From NCBI RefSeq assembly GCF_019097595.1, contig NC_080734.1:8376392-8440391 (forward strand): a stretch of 64,000 nucleotides of DNA, given 5' to 3'. This document shows, in pieces, positions 15,401 to 29,796 of the stretch (the first letter of the stretch is position 1; each line of letters opens with the position of its first letter). The DNA is from Hemibagrus wyckioides (Eukaryota > Chordata > Actinopteri > Siluriformes > Bagridae). The position numbers and the translations under genes are program-made. The notes below the pieces were generated by a model that saw only the letters and a program-made list of their open reading frames with translations, was not told the DNA's origin and did no database searches.

Positions 15401-16620
15401 CAGGAATATATGCAACCTTGTACTCCTTTACTTTTCCTTCAGCTGGCTCCCAGCGCACATTCAGTGTGGTCATGGTTGGGTTCAGGACCTGGAGGTTTCG
15501 CACCCCGCCTAATGGCTCTGGAAATGATCAAATACATCAATAATGTAGATAAACTCTGATTGTCAATTCTTGAAATGAAAGTCTATTGTATAGTGAACGG
15601 ATATCATACAAACACCTTGGGTAAATTCTTAAAGAAAAAAAAAAACACATACTTGTCTTTCCTTGGCCAGAAATGTCTTTGGGCTCTCCAGTGCGGTACA
15701 CTGCCGCTACAGTGATGGAATATGCCGTGTCAGGAGTCAGCTTCTGAAGAATAACACTGTTCTTCCTTCCTCCAACCTGGGTCTGTTTGGAATACATGTC
15801 AGCAGTCAGTAACTGTTTGCTTTGGACAAATTACTGGAACTCCTTTTTATTTCTGTTTAGAAACCAAGTAATCAAGGAAACCACTGGCTGACATGCTGAT
15901 GAGGTGCTAAACATCGTCATAGCATCGCATTGTTATACCCCACAAAATAAACCACTTTATGAAGTTTGTGAACTTATAGTAGTTTTAAAAGCAACACTGC
16001 TGTCTGAAAGCTTAAGGTTTAAGGTGCTGTCCAACAGTGCTCAAAGCCAACATTAACATTTATCATATAAATGCTAATCAAACAGGTTGGAACCCAAAGT
16101 ACAGAGCATGATTTTTTTATTTTTTGGGCTTAGGTGTTTTGAAAATTTAGACTTCATGTGCTCAAATCAACTTAAACTAAAATGACACTTTAAGAAACAT
16201 ATAAATTAGTATTTGACCATATGTGCTATAACCACATCAGGTCTTTGGCTCAATGACAAAAACATATTCTCATTATTTTTCTTTGCATTGCTTTGCCAAT
16301 CTTTTTTTTCTGCAGTTCCTGTTCATTTTGAGGCATTTCAGTGGAGGTAGTAATTGTATCTAAATAAGCACTCTGACTTGGCTGGTCTAAAACGTTCCAC
16401 TGTTCTTCCCTGATGATCCCTGAGATGCCTCAGCTATGTGTTTTGAGTCACTGTCTTGTTGCATAGCAATACACAGTCCATTGAGTCTTGAGGCAATGAA
16501 TCGCTTCATTTAGTTATATACATGCAGCAAAGAATCTGAAGCCAGTTTTTGAGTTTGATTCACATGGCTAGGATTAAACATTAGCAGTGCTACTATATCA
16601 AAACCTTTTTACATAATATA

Positions 16621-16664
<44 letters not shown>

Positions 16665-19600
16665 TATGATTCTTCTCTATAGATATTTTATAATCTAATT
16701 TATGAAACGGATATTACAAAACAATGTGTTACGTTAGGATATTGTTATGACTTAATCATAAGCCTTACATTTAGATTTATTTCTAAACATGAGTGCAACA
16801 TTATCTATGCAAAGTATACACAACATTTTTTTTTGTGTAAAGTTTTAAATGATTTTGATCAATGAGCAAAGTCTGGTGCTGTAAAGAATGTGTCCTTTGT
16901 GTGAAGAAGTAAGCCCCGAGACAGTGACATAATCTAAATATTAAACTAATGATGTGAGAAAAGACAAATAGTCCCACAATTTTGTTCTCATTGTAAAGTT
17001 TACATCATCTCTATTTATTAAATAATGAGTCAGAAACATACTTCTCCAGCTGCTTTAAAGCCATGGTGGGAGGTGTTTATGTTTTTCCAACAACAGGGAT
17101 TGCTTTGGTATTTATGATCTTATTTAACCCTGTGGTCAGTTTTCCAGGCTTGCCCTCAAGGACACCCACGCTAGCCAGGGTTTTTTGCAGCTGTTGTAGT
17201 GTCCAATACTAAACAGTCAGGATCACCTGAGCATGTGGGGAAACCCAAAATTCTAGCTTAGGTGTGGTGGAACTTGCACAAAACAAAAATGTGGACCAGC
17301 AAAGATCGTCAACATAGCATCATGTGAAAAAAAATCAAACGGCATCCAGTATCTAATGTCTTGGAGAGTTACTGAAGAAAAATAATTCCAGATTCTCCCT
17401 AGCTATGGGCAACTAAGAGGATGATCACTTTAACCAGCATACAAACTGAAATGCTTGGATTAGCTTTGGATTCATTTTTACACACTTCTCAAAAATGTCG
17501 CCATAAGAATATTAGTGTTAATGTTGTTTTCTATTATGTGCCTATGTTTGTCTTTTCAAATTGTATTGGATCCAGTGTTGTTTTGCTTTGTGTGTTTTAA
17601 TATTTCAAAAAGTGTGTGAACAAAATTGGGTTAGAACATGTCAGAACAAGTGGCGAGAGTGGATTCTATTATTCTGAATATCCAGTGTCTGTTAACAATT
17701 TCATTTCTATTCATGATCTTCTTGGGAAGAAATGTATGTTCTTTGGCCAACTTGGAGATTTATACAATGTGGTAAACAAAAAAACAAATAACCGCCAAAA
17801 AACTTTGCTGACAGGATTTTGTACAGTTAACAATGCTTTAGATAATTGACTTAATCACACCGGCGGTGCTCTTTAGAATTAATTGCTTATGGCTCAAGAC
17901 ACTTAACAGAGTTTGTGTTGTGTTCCAGAGGTTGTTGAGGGTTATGGAAAAGGGTTTCCAACTTTTCAGGGGGTTTCCTACTGTAATTGATAACATAAGG
18001 CTTAACAAGTCCGTAAAACATATTTAGTGTTAGTAAATGTGGAAAAGTTCTGCTGGACATATCGAGACGGTTAAATGCAACCCATTACGTTGTGATTATA
18101 AAGATCCGCTCTGCAATGAGGGGTGACCGGGTGCAGAAAGACTTACAGACAAAGTTTTTCCACCAGCCACTGGCTGAAAGTCGATCTTGTAGTTCTGGAC
18201 GGGGCCAGGAGCGTGGTCCCACTTCACAGTCAGAGTGGTGGTAGTGGCATTAAAGACTTGTAAGTTCTGAGGAGGTCCGTTGGGAGCTGGTGGAAGGTGA
18301 AGCATAAGTTAACCAAGTCACTTTGTATTATTCTTTCTACACTCTGGATGGAGAAGCGAATGGTGAATGGTGATGAAGCCACGTTTCACAATGTGGACAC
18401 AGTAGAGCCGGGCAGGTTATGGATGCACATGCACATATAATGACACCAAGACTGACAGCTAATGACACTGGCAATGGATGACATTAATGACAAGATGATG
18501 GGTGACATAATGATTTTGACAAGACTGGTGGATGGGTGGTGCTTCTGGTGGAGTGTTTGCTGCAATTCACACTTTTTATTAGCAATTGCAGCACTGGGTA
18601 CAATAATGCACATGCAATTCTTATTCATTATAAAGTGTGCTTTCATGAGCACTTTCATGACCAGCACCAGCAGGTGTTACCATTACAATTATTGTAATGT
18701 CAGTATTTCTTCTAGTTTGAAACAACATACCAGGCGTAACGATCTTTGACACTAGAAAAAGACGTTAAGAGAACAACAAAGTTATTTCAGTTTGGTCACT
18801 GAGGTAGACAGTTTCATGTGTAGGTCAGGATAAACTCGCACTTGTGGATCTGTTTGGATATGTGTGTCTTACATGTACGCTGGCTGCCAATCAAGTCTTC
18901 GCTCTCAGATTCGTCAGGGTAGATGGCTGTAACAGTGACATCATAAAGAGTTTCTGGGTCCAGGTCTGTGAGAACATGAGACGTCTCCTCACTGGCAAGG
19001 ATAGTCTTGAGAGAGACACACATTTTAGTTTTAGAAACACTACAAGACAGGGTACCAGGCAATTTATTCTGTATCATACTCCTGCTATCCTGAGGCTAAC
19101 AATTCTGCTGATCCATTACGGAGTAGGTGGTGACTGTGACCAACTTCTCTCCTTTATCTACTGTATATAATGAGTTTGGAACCTTCTGGTTTCCTTCTCC
19201 TAAGCTGGTTTTAGAGAGATTCCTTGCTATTGTTTCTCTTGGGTTGGACATTGGTGATTAAGGAAATACACCAGGTTACCCAGTTCCCTTAGAAGGGAAT
19301 GAGACGCTGCATCATGACTGATGCTATGAAGCGTGCCTCCCTCCCCCGTAGCATCAGTCATGACATAGCATTGAGTTCCCTTGAAAGGGAACCGGGTTAC
19401 ATATGTAAACTGGTATAGATTCCTCGCTACTGTTTCTCTAGGTTTGGACATTGGTGATTAAGGAACTAAAAGGCTTTTTTAAAAAAATCTATTAAAGAAA
19501 GCACTATAGCTTATAAACTTTTGAGCAATTTGGATCAACTTACAGTTTTGAAATCTGTCCCCCCTTTCTTAACCCATCCGATGCGGTAGAGGGAGACGTC

Positions 19601-22600
19601 CGGGGCTCCATGTTCCCATGTGGCTCTAAATGAGGTCTGAGTCACCTCAGAGAACCTCAGGTTCTTTGGAGCTGGCACCACATCTGCATTTTTGGACAGA
19701 GAAAAAGGTGACCCAATAGCTAGACTATTAGTCATCATTTAAGCTCTAAATGATGTTTCTAATGTTGGCCCATTTTATTATTCTCACATGGGCTATGTCT
19801 GTGTCTCCAGTAAAAGGCTTTATGTGACAGCGAAAATAACAGCCTCGTGAAGCTGCTGGAATTTATAAATAAACATTGTCCACTGCAATGACTGATAAAG
19901 GAACTATTTAGCCACAATGCATTAATGTGGAGTGTTAAAATGCATGGGAAATATTCCAGTGACAAAAATAGCAAAGATATTGAAATGTCTCTCACGTATT
20001 CTTTCAGCAACCATGAGCTCATCTGCAATATGATACTCTGCAAACGCAAAAACTGTACTGTCCCCAAAGAATGAACCAGAATAAAATCTCACCTGTAATA
20101 TCTGTGCCAGTCATTGCCGTGCCTGCTAATCCCGCATCATATAAAGGAGTGACAGTGACATCATACTCGGTTTGAGAACGTAGGTTTTTAAGAACCAGAG
20201 TAATGACATCACCACCAACCTCAACCTATATAAACATATATAACACTCCTGTTAATTAATTTTTCTTTTAATAGGACTTGAACAGCATACACACACCTCA
20301 AAAGATCAATGAATGTTCGTATATCAAGTCTAACAGCAAAGCAGGTTTCCAGCTTCAACTCAAAATCACAACCTCATAAGTACTAATCCATTTCGCTTTG
20401 AAGAAGGTTGAATTCTGGCCCCACATTATGTCCAACTGTAACACTGCTTTGACTGACCACAGCTGTAGTGCTCAAAGGTTTAAACATGAATGGGGGTTTG
20501 GGAGTTCCTCTTGGTCTTGATTCAAGATTAGTTTACATAGATAGCATTTTAGCACACACAAATTGCGGTGTTTGTGGGCTCTTTTTAAATCCTAAAGGTT
20601 TAGAACATACAACTTATGTAAGTCAGGAGCAACGTTATCTCGTTTATCCACTAATCCCTCTCTAGAAATCAAGGGTCTTTCCTCACTGCTGATGCACAGC
20701 CAATCTTCTCCAACACTTTACATGCTCTACATAGCTTGGCTCGAGGAATCAAGCCTTTTCCAACTGTGAGATAAAATGTGATTGTGTCATACATAATCAA
20801 ACTCAGTTTCAGATATGTTCCATTTCACTAAGCTGTAAGCTTTGCCATTTGTATAAGAAGTCCATTTCGTGGTTGTGTGATCGTTTTCCTAACACATGTT
20901 AGAATGGATTGAATATACAATATAGTACCTCAGTTATCTCTCCACCTTCAGGCTTGTAGGTGAGGATGTACTTTATGACATTTCCCGGAGCTGCATCCCA
21001 ATTCAGACGCATGGAACTGTGGGTCACGTCGCTGATTTTCAGCTTGCCAGAAGGAGGGAGAGGTACTGAGACAGACAACATGAAAAAAATGAGAAGCAGG
21101 ATAAAGTTAGAAATGGATCAACAGAAAATAAAACACTACAATAGTTTGGATATGAATGTAAGTTAACCTACAAGTGACTCCCTGGTCATTGAGGGGAGCA
21201 CTGGCAGCGTTCCCATGTAGAGCAAACAGGGACAAAGCATAGGCCGTATTAGGAAGCAGCTCCAGCAGCTGGACATCGTTCTCATTTTCCCTAAGTTGCA
21301 TCTGCAAGTGGGAGAGAGACAGAGACCGGATGTTAGAGGGAAGGCAGAACAGCCAGACATGGACAGGACTTGTCACTTTTTTTTTTCAAATGCCTCTTTC
21401 AAAACTAGAGCTGTTTTTTCCCCTAAAGTCTCTTCCTACTTTGGGGGGCTATTTCTGGCAGCCCTACAGCCCCCTTGTAGAAAACAGAAAGTAAAAAATA
21501 AACAGCATCTGCTCAAATCCTGTTTGGTTCATATCACTGCAATGACTTCAGGGGAGAAACAGCTGACATGATCTAATCTTTGCCATTACCTTCTTGGGTC
21601 CCAGGAGCCTGGTTTTTGTATGCCCTTGCCTAAACAGCACAGTAAAAAGCATAGCTTTCTTGCATTTTGCCATCTGGAAGTGAGGAATCACTGGCAGAGT
21701 CCTTGCCAACATGCTTCATAAAGTGGCTATGGAAAGGCTGAGTAAGCTTTTGCACATGGTTTAGCTCTCACCTCTTTCTCCACAGTGGGCACAGTGGCAT
21801 TAATGGCAATGTACTTCAGCAAGTAGCCACTAGCACCTTTAACCAGCTCCCATCTCGCCCGCATGCTGGTTATAGCTTCATCATACACCCTCATGCTCTC
21901 CACGGCAGCCAGGGGCACTGCAAAAGCAAAGTGAAGTCCAGGTATTACAGCCACAGAGGATAGTCTGTTTATTGTATCATAGCTGTGTATTTAAGATAAG
22001 AAGTTTTAAAATGCTGAGATCACTTAAATAATCTGGGTTACTTCAGTGACAAACATATGATTAGTAACTGTTGAGCTTTTAGGTAATTCCTAACTAAAAA
22101 AAAGCTGCAGGTTGGTATTTAGAGTGCTTTAGACTAGAGGACATGATCTCAGAATTTATTTGATGGTAAATAAAGTAGGACAAGCTGAGGAAATTGGAGG
22201 ATCAGTAAAACAGAGAGTACAGTGGAGGTAAATATTTGTACAACTTACAGGTGGTTTCTGTGCCTTTCAGGGGTTCGCTGCTTTCCTCGCCAATAATGGA
22301 GAAGACGCTCACTGCGTACTCTGTATCAGGGGTCAGGTTGGTCAGCACCAAAGTGTTCTCCTCACCATCTACATACATCTGTAAAAAAAAAAAAAAAAAA
22401 AAAATAAGATAATTATTTAATGTCCATCATAGTAGATCATGGTAGAGAATAATATGGTAACAATAACAACAGCAATGTGAAATGGATCACAGTGGATTAA
22501 GGCCAGGTCTTTATTACAACCCAATTCTGAAAAATGTTAATACACCAGCTTACAACGATACAGAAAGCCTAATATTTAATATCCTTTTTAGACTAAAACT

Positions 22601-25600
22601 CTAATATCTTCAAACATAGGAGTAGTTTACTTTAAAATCATATCTCACTGGACATCTATGAGGATCTTTAAAAATAAATTATAGAAAAAGCAATGTCTAC
22701 ATATAGGAATAGCTGGACTGTAACATATAATCAGACCTCCCATAAGACAGATTTATATGTGGTATAATTTTGATCTTATTATATAATAGCAGTTGTTTCC
22801 ACTGTAAGAGATTCAATAAAAAGTAAAACCAATGTGCAGTCAGTTCTGGAAGACTGTAACTCATGCCCAGCCGCAAAACCTCAATTTTATGATGCCTCTA
22901 ATAGGCCGACGGAAAACGCTGGGCTCTTGAATGGGAAAAAAATTCTGTGGAGAAATCCAGTGCTGTAAATGTATCTAAACTGGCTGTTTCACAAGTATAA
23001 AGCAAACTATCAGTATAGACTACTGATGATGTATCAGCGGAACAGGCTGTGTGTGTGTAGTGTCCGTTACTGGAAAAAGAGCGTAAAAATAAATTCAGCC
23101 AAAAATGATATTTGTACAATTTTCCCCTTGTCAATCAACCGAGACATTTTTTTGGTGTCTGAAGTCTGTTTCATTAGTTTCATAAAAGAGCGCCAATGTT
23201 AATGCTGCTGGTATGTAAGAAAGGCTTTCAGGATGATTTATGCTGTTTCTGAAACACTGTTGTGTCTGGAGAGTTAAAACAATTGCAGCACCATCTTAAA
23301 AAAAAGAATCATTTGCTTCCTCAGCACCTAGCTTGGTAACACAATGAGCATGTGAACGGTGTGGACCAAAATTGAGGTACCGCTGATAATATTGCTACAG
23401 TTGGATTTTTTGGATTGTGACTCATTCTAATTTATTTCAGAGACATGAGATTTATTTTGACTTGCTAAATTAGACTACAGTGCCAAATTTGTTATAAAGC
23501 TTGTAGCTCCAGTATAAAACTAAAGAAGCAAGCTTCAGGCAGCTTCAGTTGATTGATCATTCAGTTTTGTTTTGTTTGTTTTTTTGAATGAGTTGTTTCT
23601 TGTAAGCCAATAGTCATCAAGGAGTCTCACCACTTCAGTCTTGCCTCCAGCAACAGGGACGTATTCGATCCTGAATCTCTCCACAGGTTCATCAGGGGGC
23701 ATCCAAGTGGCACGGAAGGAGTACTGAGTCACCTCCGAGGTCTCTAGGTCCGTGGGAGTTCCTGGACCTCCACCTCCTTTATTAGCAATGGAAAAAAGTG
23801 GAGTGGAAAACAGCTCTCACATTACCATTTACACAAGCTACAAATCTATCGGAGGCATATTGGTTTCTCCTGAAAAAGGTGAATTGGATCATATATCAAT
23901 ATCTTCAGGGGCTGGACTGTTTGAGGATATAGTGTACCCATTCAGCATGTGGTAAATCACTGTTATGTTCCTGGGAGAAACTGAGCTCAATATCTGGACT
24001 CTATTGTAGAGTTATGACATTGTTATGCTTTTAGAGAAATGTATTTTTAAAACAAAGTCTTGAGCAGTAACAGCTACGACGGTTGGTGGTTCACCTCGGC
24101 CAACTTGTGCAGCTATGATTTACAATCTTCCCCTTCAAGTTTATTCAGTCTGGAATGTCATAGCTCCCAGCTCCTGCTTGACGACTACAATGTATTCAGA
24201 TATTGAAACTCCAATACTGTCAAAGCCAAACTGATTCTGTCCCCATTGACCTATCAGTATCTGTGTGCCATATATCTTATTTTATTCTTTACTTTTTTTG
24301 CCATCATTAGCATATGGCCATGATTAATAATTCGTTTTACTACCCATTTTTTATTTAAAAACTCATTGGGAAGTGTGTAAAACTTTTGGGTTTTCCGGTG
24401 TGTTAGGAAACTATTAGCTTTAACATTTTACTAGCTTTTGCTAGAATTTTTTCTTTCCTGTCCCCCTGCCTTTTCTACCAGCTACAATTCTTGGATTAAC
24501 AAAAAGCAGCCTCACTTTAAGTGTATACTTCCAATCAATCCCTTCACTGAGGTACATTCATGATTCACCCATAGCATTAAAAATGTCTGTTACATTTGAA
24601 ATCCAGCTCAGTTTCAAAATATATGACAAAAGAGGGTTTTTTTTTACAAAATATACCTGGTCCCTTAACGCTGTTACAGAGATTCACGCTGAGGTCATCA
24701 ACGATGTCCATCAGGAAAGAGAAATCATTAACGTTGTACATGTGGATCTCATCGGGTTCAGAGGCAATGGACCTCAACTCGTTCTCGTCAGCATTCTTCA
24801 CACCTGTATACCCAGAGTCAGAAAGTCTATTTTTGATTCTCGGTTCATTTCAGAAACTCTGAATGTCTCCTAAGTATTGAAAACTAGTCCATGTTTGACA
24901 TGAAAAAACTGTTACTGACTACAGCTAGCTGGCTGCCTTAGCACACAGACTCTGTGGCTATAAATCTTCAAATAATTTGCAAGTCAAATGTGGTGGGTGT
25001 CATGAGCTCTTCTAAAGTATAAGAAATGCAGTATAATTATAGTTATAAGAAAGGACTATGGTAACAAATACCACACAAGTACCATTAAATAATCAAAGTC
25101 TGACATCTAAAAGCAACCAAACTACTTAAAGTTCTTTCTTGGGGAAAACCTTTTTTTTTAGCATGGTAACCCACAACATAATAAACTTGGCCACCCACCA
25201 ATGGCGTAAAGCTCGATGTCTTCGGTCTTCAGATTCTGGGAGCTAACAATAATATCATCCTGTGACTTGCCATCAGTAATGAGGACACCAATCTTACGAG
25301 AGTCAGGCCTGAGCCCAACTTCTGGTTTAAAGTTGTTCTGCAGGATATAGTTCAAAGCCAGACCTGTTCAGTAGAAGGTAAGTAGGGAAGAAAATCAGCA
25401 AAGAAAAAACTTTAGCCAGGATTGGAGACATAGACTTTGTAAATGATCAATCGAATGATCACCTAACATACTGAATATACGTATCTATATGCTTTATACA
25501 GTAAACAATGGCTAAATGCTGTGAATCGAGACATGATACCCGTCATGGTGTTTCCGCCTTTATACGGCAGGTTGGTCACGGCATTTAAGAGGCTATCGCG

Positions 25601-28600
25601 GGTTCGATGAGCATTAAGGTTCCACTCCGTCCTAGGGTCTCCACTGTACTGAGCCAAACCTGAAAAAGATGTAAATTAAATGTCAGATCTGATGATTTAG
25701 GAGATTCCCTTTTTGTTTTATTTCATATCGTCCTCACACTTTTAAGCAAAGAACTGCAAAATTCAGGTAATCACTCATTTCTGGGCCCCAAATCAGAGCT
25801 TACATCTGGCATCCAGAAGTGTTAAGTCATAGCCATAAATCTGTGCCTCTAAAAAAATGCGCCAAAGCACCAGAGTCTCACCAATCTGGACCTTGTCTGG
25901 TCCAATGTCAAAGACTCCCACCATGCGAGAGATGAAATTCCGAATGGTCTTGAAGTTCAAACGGCCGATGCTCCAGGAACCGTCCACCAGCAGAACGATA
26001 TCTGCTTTGGCTGTGGTTTTACAGCGAGTATCTGTGGAACGAGGACATGGAGGACACCCGTCATATAGAGACACAAAGTCAAAACAGCTTTCGCAACAGG
26101 AAAACCCCGAGACCAAGAGGAAGATTAAAGAAAAAGAAATTAAACAGAAAATTTAAACAGAAACAAACACTATTAGTTAAGAACACACAATTGGTTAAAA
26201 AAAGAACTTTATTTCTTGCTTTAACAATGAACAATTTCAAACAATGTACAAGATTTATGACCCCCCCTTTCTCCCCCTCCTCCCCGCTTTCCCTCCACAT
26301 CTTTGTTCTTGCTGCAGTATCCAGTCTCCTCTGGTATCCATCCCTGGAGGCCAGACATGATGGCCTCTGTCTCCTCAAGAAGAAGAAGGTCTGTAGTTGA
26401 GTGATATATGAGCAAAACCCACCCTGAGTTATGGCACATTCCTCCTCCGTCATACGTTTTTTTGTGTGTTTTTTTACACAGCTCCAGACACCTGCAAAGA
26501 GACTAGTGCACTGCACACTGCCTCTGTCTCTGCAATTGAAAACACGTTATAGCACATTGATTTATTCATGACTGATTCAAGGGAAAGCCAGAAGCCTGTC
26601 TGCAATTTGGAGACTGAGCTGCAGTTATGTACACAAGGTCAGTGCTGAGTTCAAAATGTTGAGTAAGCCTGAGTAATTTATACTCTGAAAATCTTTTATA
26701 AAATATAGATGTCTTTTTTTTCGTGTCTTCAGTTCTTTAGCTAGTGGTGTTCAATCAGATATCATGGTTTACCAAAGAAAATCAATAAATTCACACTAAT
26801 AGGAGTTTCATTTGAGAAAAAAAATATTATAGAATTGTTTGTATGTCGCAGTCTGATTTAGCCAAGAAAGCTTCTTGTCTTCTTCTTTGCCTACTTTTTT
26901 TTCGCTTTAACTATTTATCTTCTAAAGAAAACAGCTAAACAAAAACAGCTTTGTTTGATATTAGTGAAATGGTAATGATATTTAGCACGTGAATCAGCTC
27001 TTCGTCTAGACATAGCTTGACATATGGCTTCAGATCAGAATCCACAGGGAAAACGTTCATCGTGTCTAAGCTCCATTGAAGAAGGAGTTTTTTGCCCAGT
27101 TTCAGTCCCAAATCGCAGCTCTCTCTAGATGAGCATAACATTTTCCTAGCTTCACACTGCTCTGTGACGACACCACACAACGCTCACTCTCTTTTTCTCT
27201 CTCTCTTTTGGCTGTAAAACGCCTCTTAACTGGAATCAATGTGCTTCTTTTCCATGAGGACTTCTCAGAAGCAGTGAAATATGAAAGAGGAGAAGGTGGT
27301 AAACAGATGCTACATTCCTTTGGCTTGTTTGTTTGCCGTGGCACAACTAGAGACATCCTGTTATACATGCATAGCTAATCAAACTCTGGCAAGTAAAAAT
27401 ATCAAAGGATCAAAAACATTTTATAGTGTATTAGTTAGGGTTGTGTTATAAAAAAAAAACATCACTGCACAGTGATATGAATTTGTACTACAGTGCTACT
27501 GAATGCTCAGTTCTGATTGGTCGATGGGTGGGAAGGTGTGGATTAATGTTCTATTACGGCACGTCTCAGATAGTAGGTTTAAATTAATGACTAGAGTATC
27601 TTATATCTTATAGTAAGTGCTAATTTAGAAAGATTAATTTAGTATGCCAAATGTTTCACATAAGCAGCTAATTGTTGATAATGGTGATGTTTTCTATAAA
27701 TCATGTGCATTTCAAATTTTTGGAAGGAGTCTCTAGTGTAAAAAGCTTTAAGCTTTCTGACAAAGGAGTAGCTTTAAGTTGGAGGGCTTTGGAGGTTTCT
27801 GGGTAACATTACTTTTTGTTTTGATAAGAGAAAAGAAGTTTAAACAACTCCAACTGTTGTGTTTTCTGATTTTTCATCAAGTGCACTGATGATCTTCTGT
27901 CATGTGTAGGTCTAAAGCATGTGTATAAGGATTCTATATAGTGAAGCTTTACCAGGAGGGTCCATGGGTGGGGCTTCAGGTGGATCAATAAGTGTTGTTT
28001 TCTCCTCTCCAGCCAAAGGCAAACTTTGCCCTCCATCAAACATTCCAAACACAGCCACTGCGTACTTTGTTCCTGCTCTGAGGACAAAACCCGGACAACA
28101 TCCTTTAGCAAAAATGATGACTGTAAAACTGAAACTGAACAGTTCGAAATAAATGTTTTCACCCTACCTGAGCTCCTCTAAGACGACTGTGTTGTCATAT
28201 GGTCCAACAAGCATCTCTCCAAGATTTATTTCATTATCGCTAGGGTGAAATGTGACTTTGTAGCCACGCACATCTCCTGGAGCTGGATCCCAAGTAACTC
28301 GGAAACTCGTTTTGGTCGGTTCAGAGGTCTGCAGGTTTCTTGGAGCTTTGTATGGTGACACTGTATGAGAAACAGGCCGACACAGACAGTCTTAGTACAT
28401 GTTGATAATAATGTTGTATATGTACACCAGTAACAGGAGAGGAGACACACCAAGCATTTCAACTTAACTTGAACTAACTTTATTAATAGTAAATAGCATT
28501 ATTAACGTCAAAAATACTATCAAATAATTTCTGTTTTGTGAAATAGTGTATAAAAATGACTAATTTTGAATGAATATCCTATCCCCTCAGTTTCTTATTT

Positions 28601-29107
28601 ACATTCCCATCTGAATGAGGGACCCAGAAAATGAGAAAGGCTTTATGTTAACTATTATTGAACATAAAGGCTCCTATTACTGGCAACTCGCTGCTGTTTC
28701 CTGCCTCGTGTTCTTGACTGGTCTATTTCAAAATCTATAAAAGTGGTTTATATTTATATAAGTTGACATACTGATGTTCTTGCATCACATTCAAGAAGAA
28801 ATTTTTAAATTGAGTCTTCATGGTAATCAGAAAATGTCCAGACTTAAAATGGAATTCATTCCTCATGATCACGGCGCTGAATATTTATTAATTCAATATC
28901 AGATTACATGTAAATAAAAATAATGGAATGAATATTGTGGTGTCTTGATGTTATGTTCCCAGTAACTGACACTGGCTTTGGTATAAAATCAGTCGTGTTA
29001 CTGTGAAGTCAAAAATTCAGAAAGACGATGCACAAAAATAGTAATGGGAGTTGTTACTTAAAGTATTCTATTTAAATACTTTTTGTTACATTTAAGATGT
29101 CTGTCTC

Positions 29108-29173
<66 letters not shown>

Positions 29174-29745
29174 CCCCTGTGACTCATGGGCTTTGAATTA
29201 TGGGCCAACGTACGTGTGGTTCCTACTCCTTGCCTTGCTTTGCCTTCTCCGCGCCTGTAAATGGGGTGAACAGTGATGTCATATGTGGTCATGGGCTGCA
29301 GCTTCTTCAGGACGGTGGATGTCGTGTTGTGTGGCACTTTCACACTCATCTGTCTGCCTCCAGACTGCGGTGTGTAAGTCACTCTGTAGTTCAGCACCTG
29401 ACCTGGAGCTGCCTGCCATTTCACTCTCATTGTCTTTTCCGTCTCGTCAGACACGATCAGCACCTTAGCAGCGTCGGAAGCTGGAGACAGAAAGAACAGC
29501 ATTACAACAGCTGCCTAAAATATCAGACAGATTATAGTATGCCACACAGTGTCAGAAAAACACCTAAGCTATGTGGTTTGTACAGAGCTAAACTGGAACT
29601 TATGAGCTTCTGTTACTAATCAACCTACATCTGGAGTAAGTAGAAAGACTACTGTTTTGTGGCAGTAATACAATAAGTAAGAAAGTGAGGGAGTAGGTAA
29701 GTAACTATTGGTATAGTTATGAGTGAAGATTTGGTCTACATAGAA

Positions 29746-29796
<51 letters not shown>

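Noticed and set aside
26079..26516. 145-codon minus-strand open frame
   Set aside because: Rich in Phe, Leu and Lys runs from T-rich and C-rich intron DNA; it looks like chance. The neighbouring frame with a possible exon is listed as a finding only.
29101..29172. Regularly repeated units considered as a CRISPR-like array
   Set aside because: Simple dinucleotide repeats, no spacers, and a vertebrate genome.
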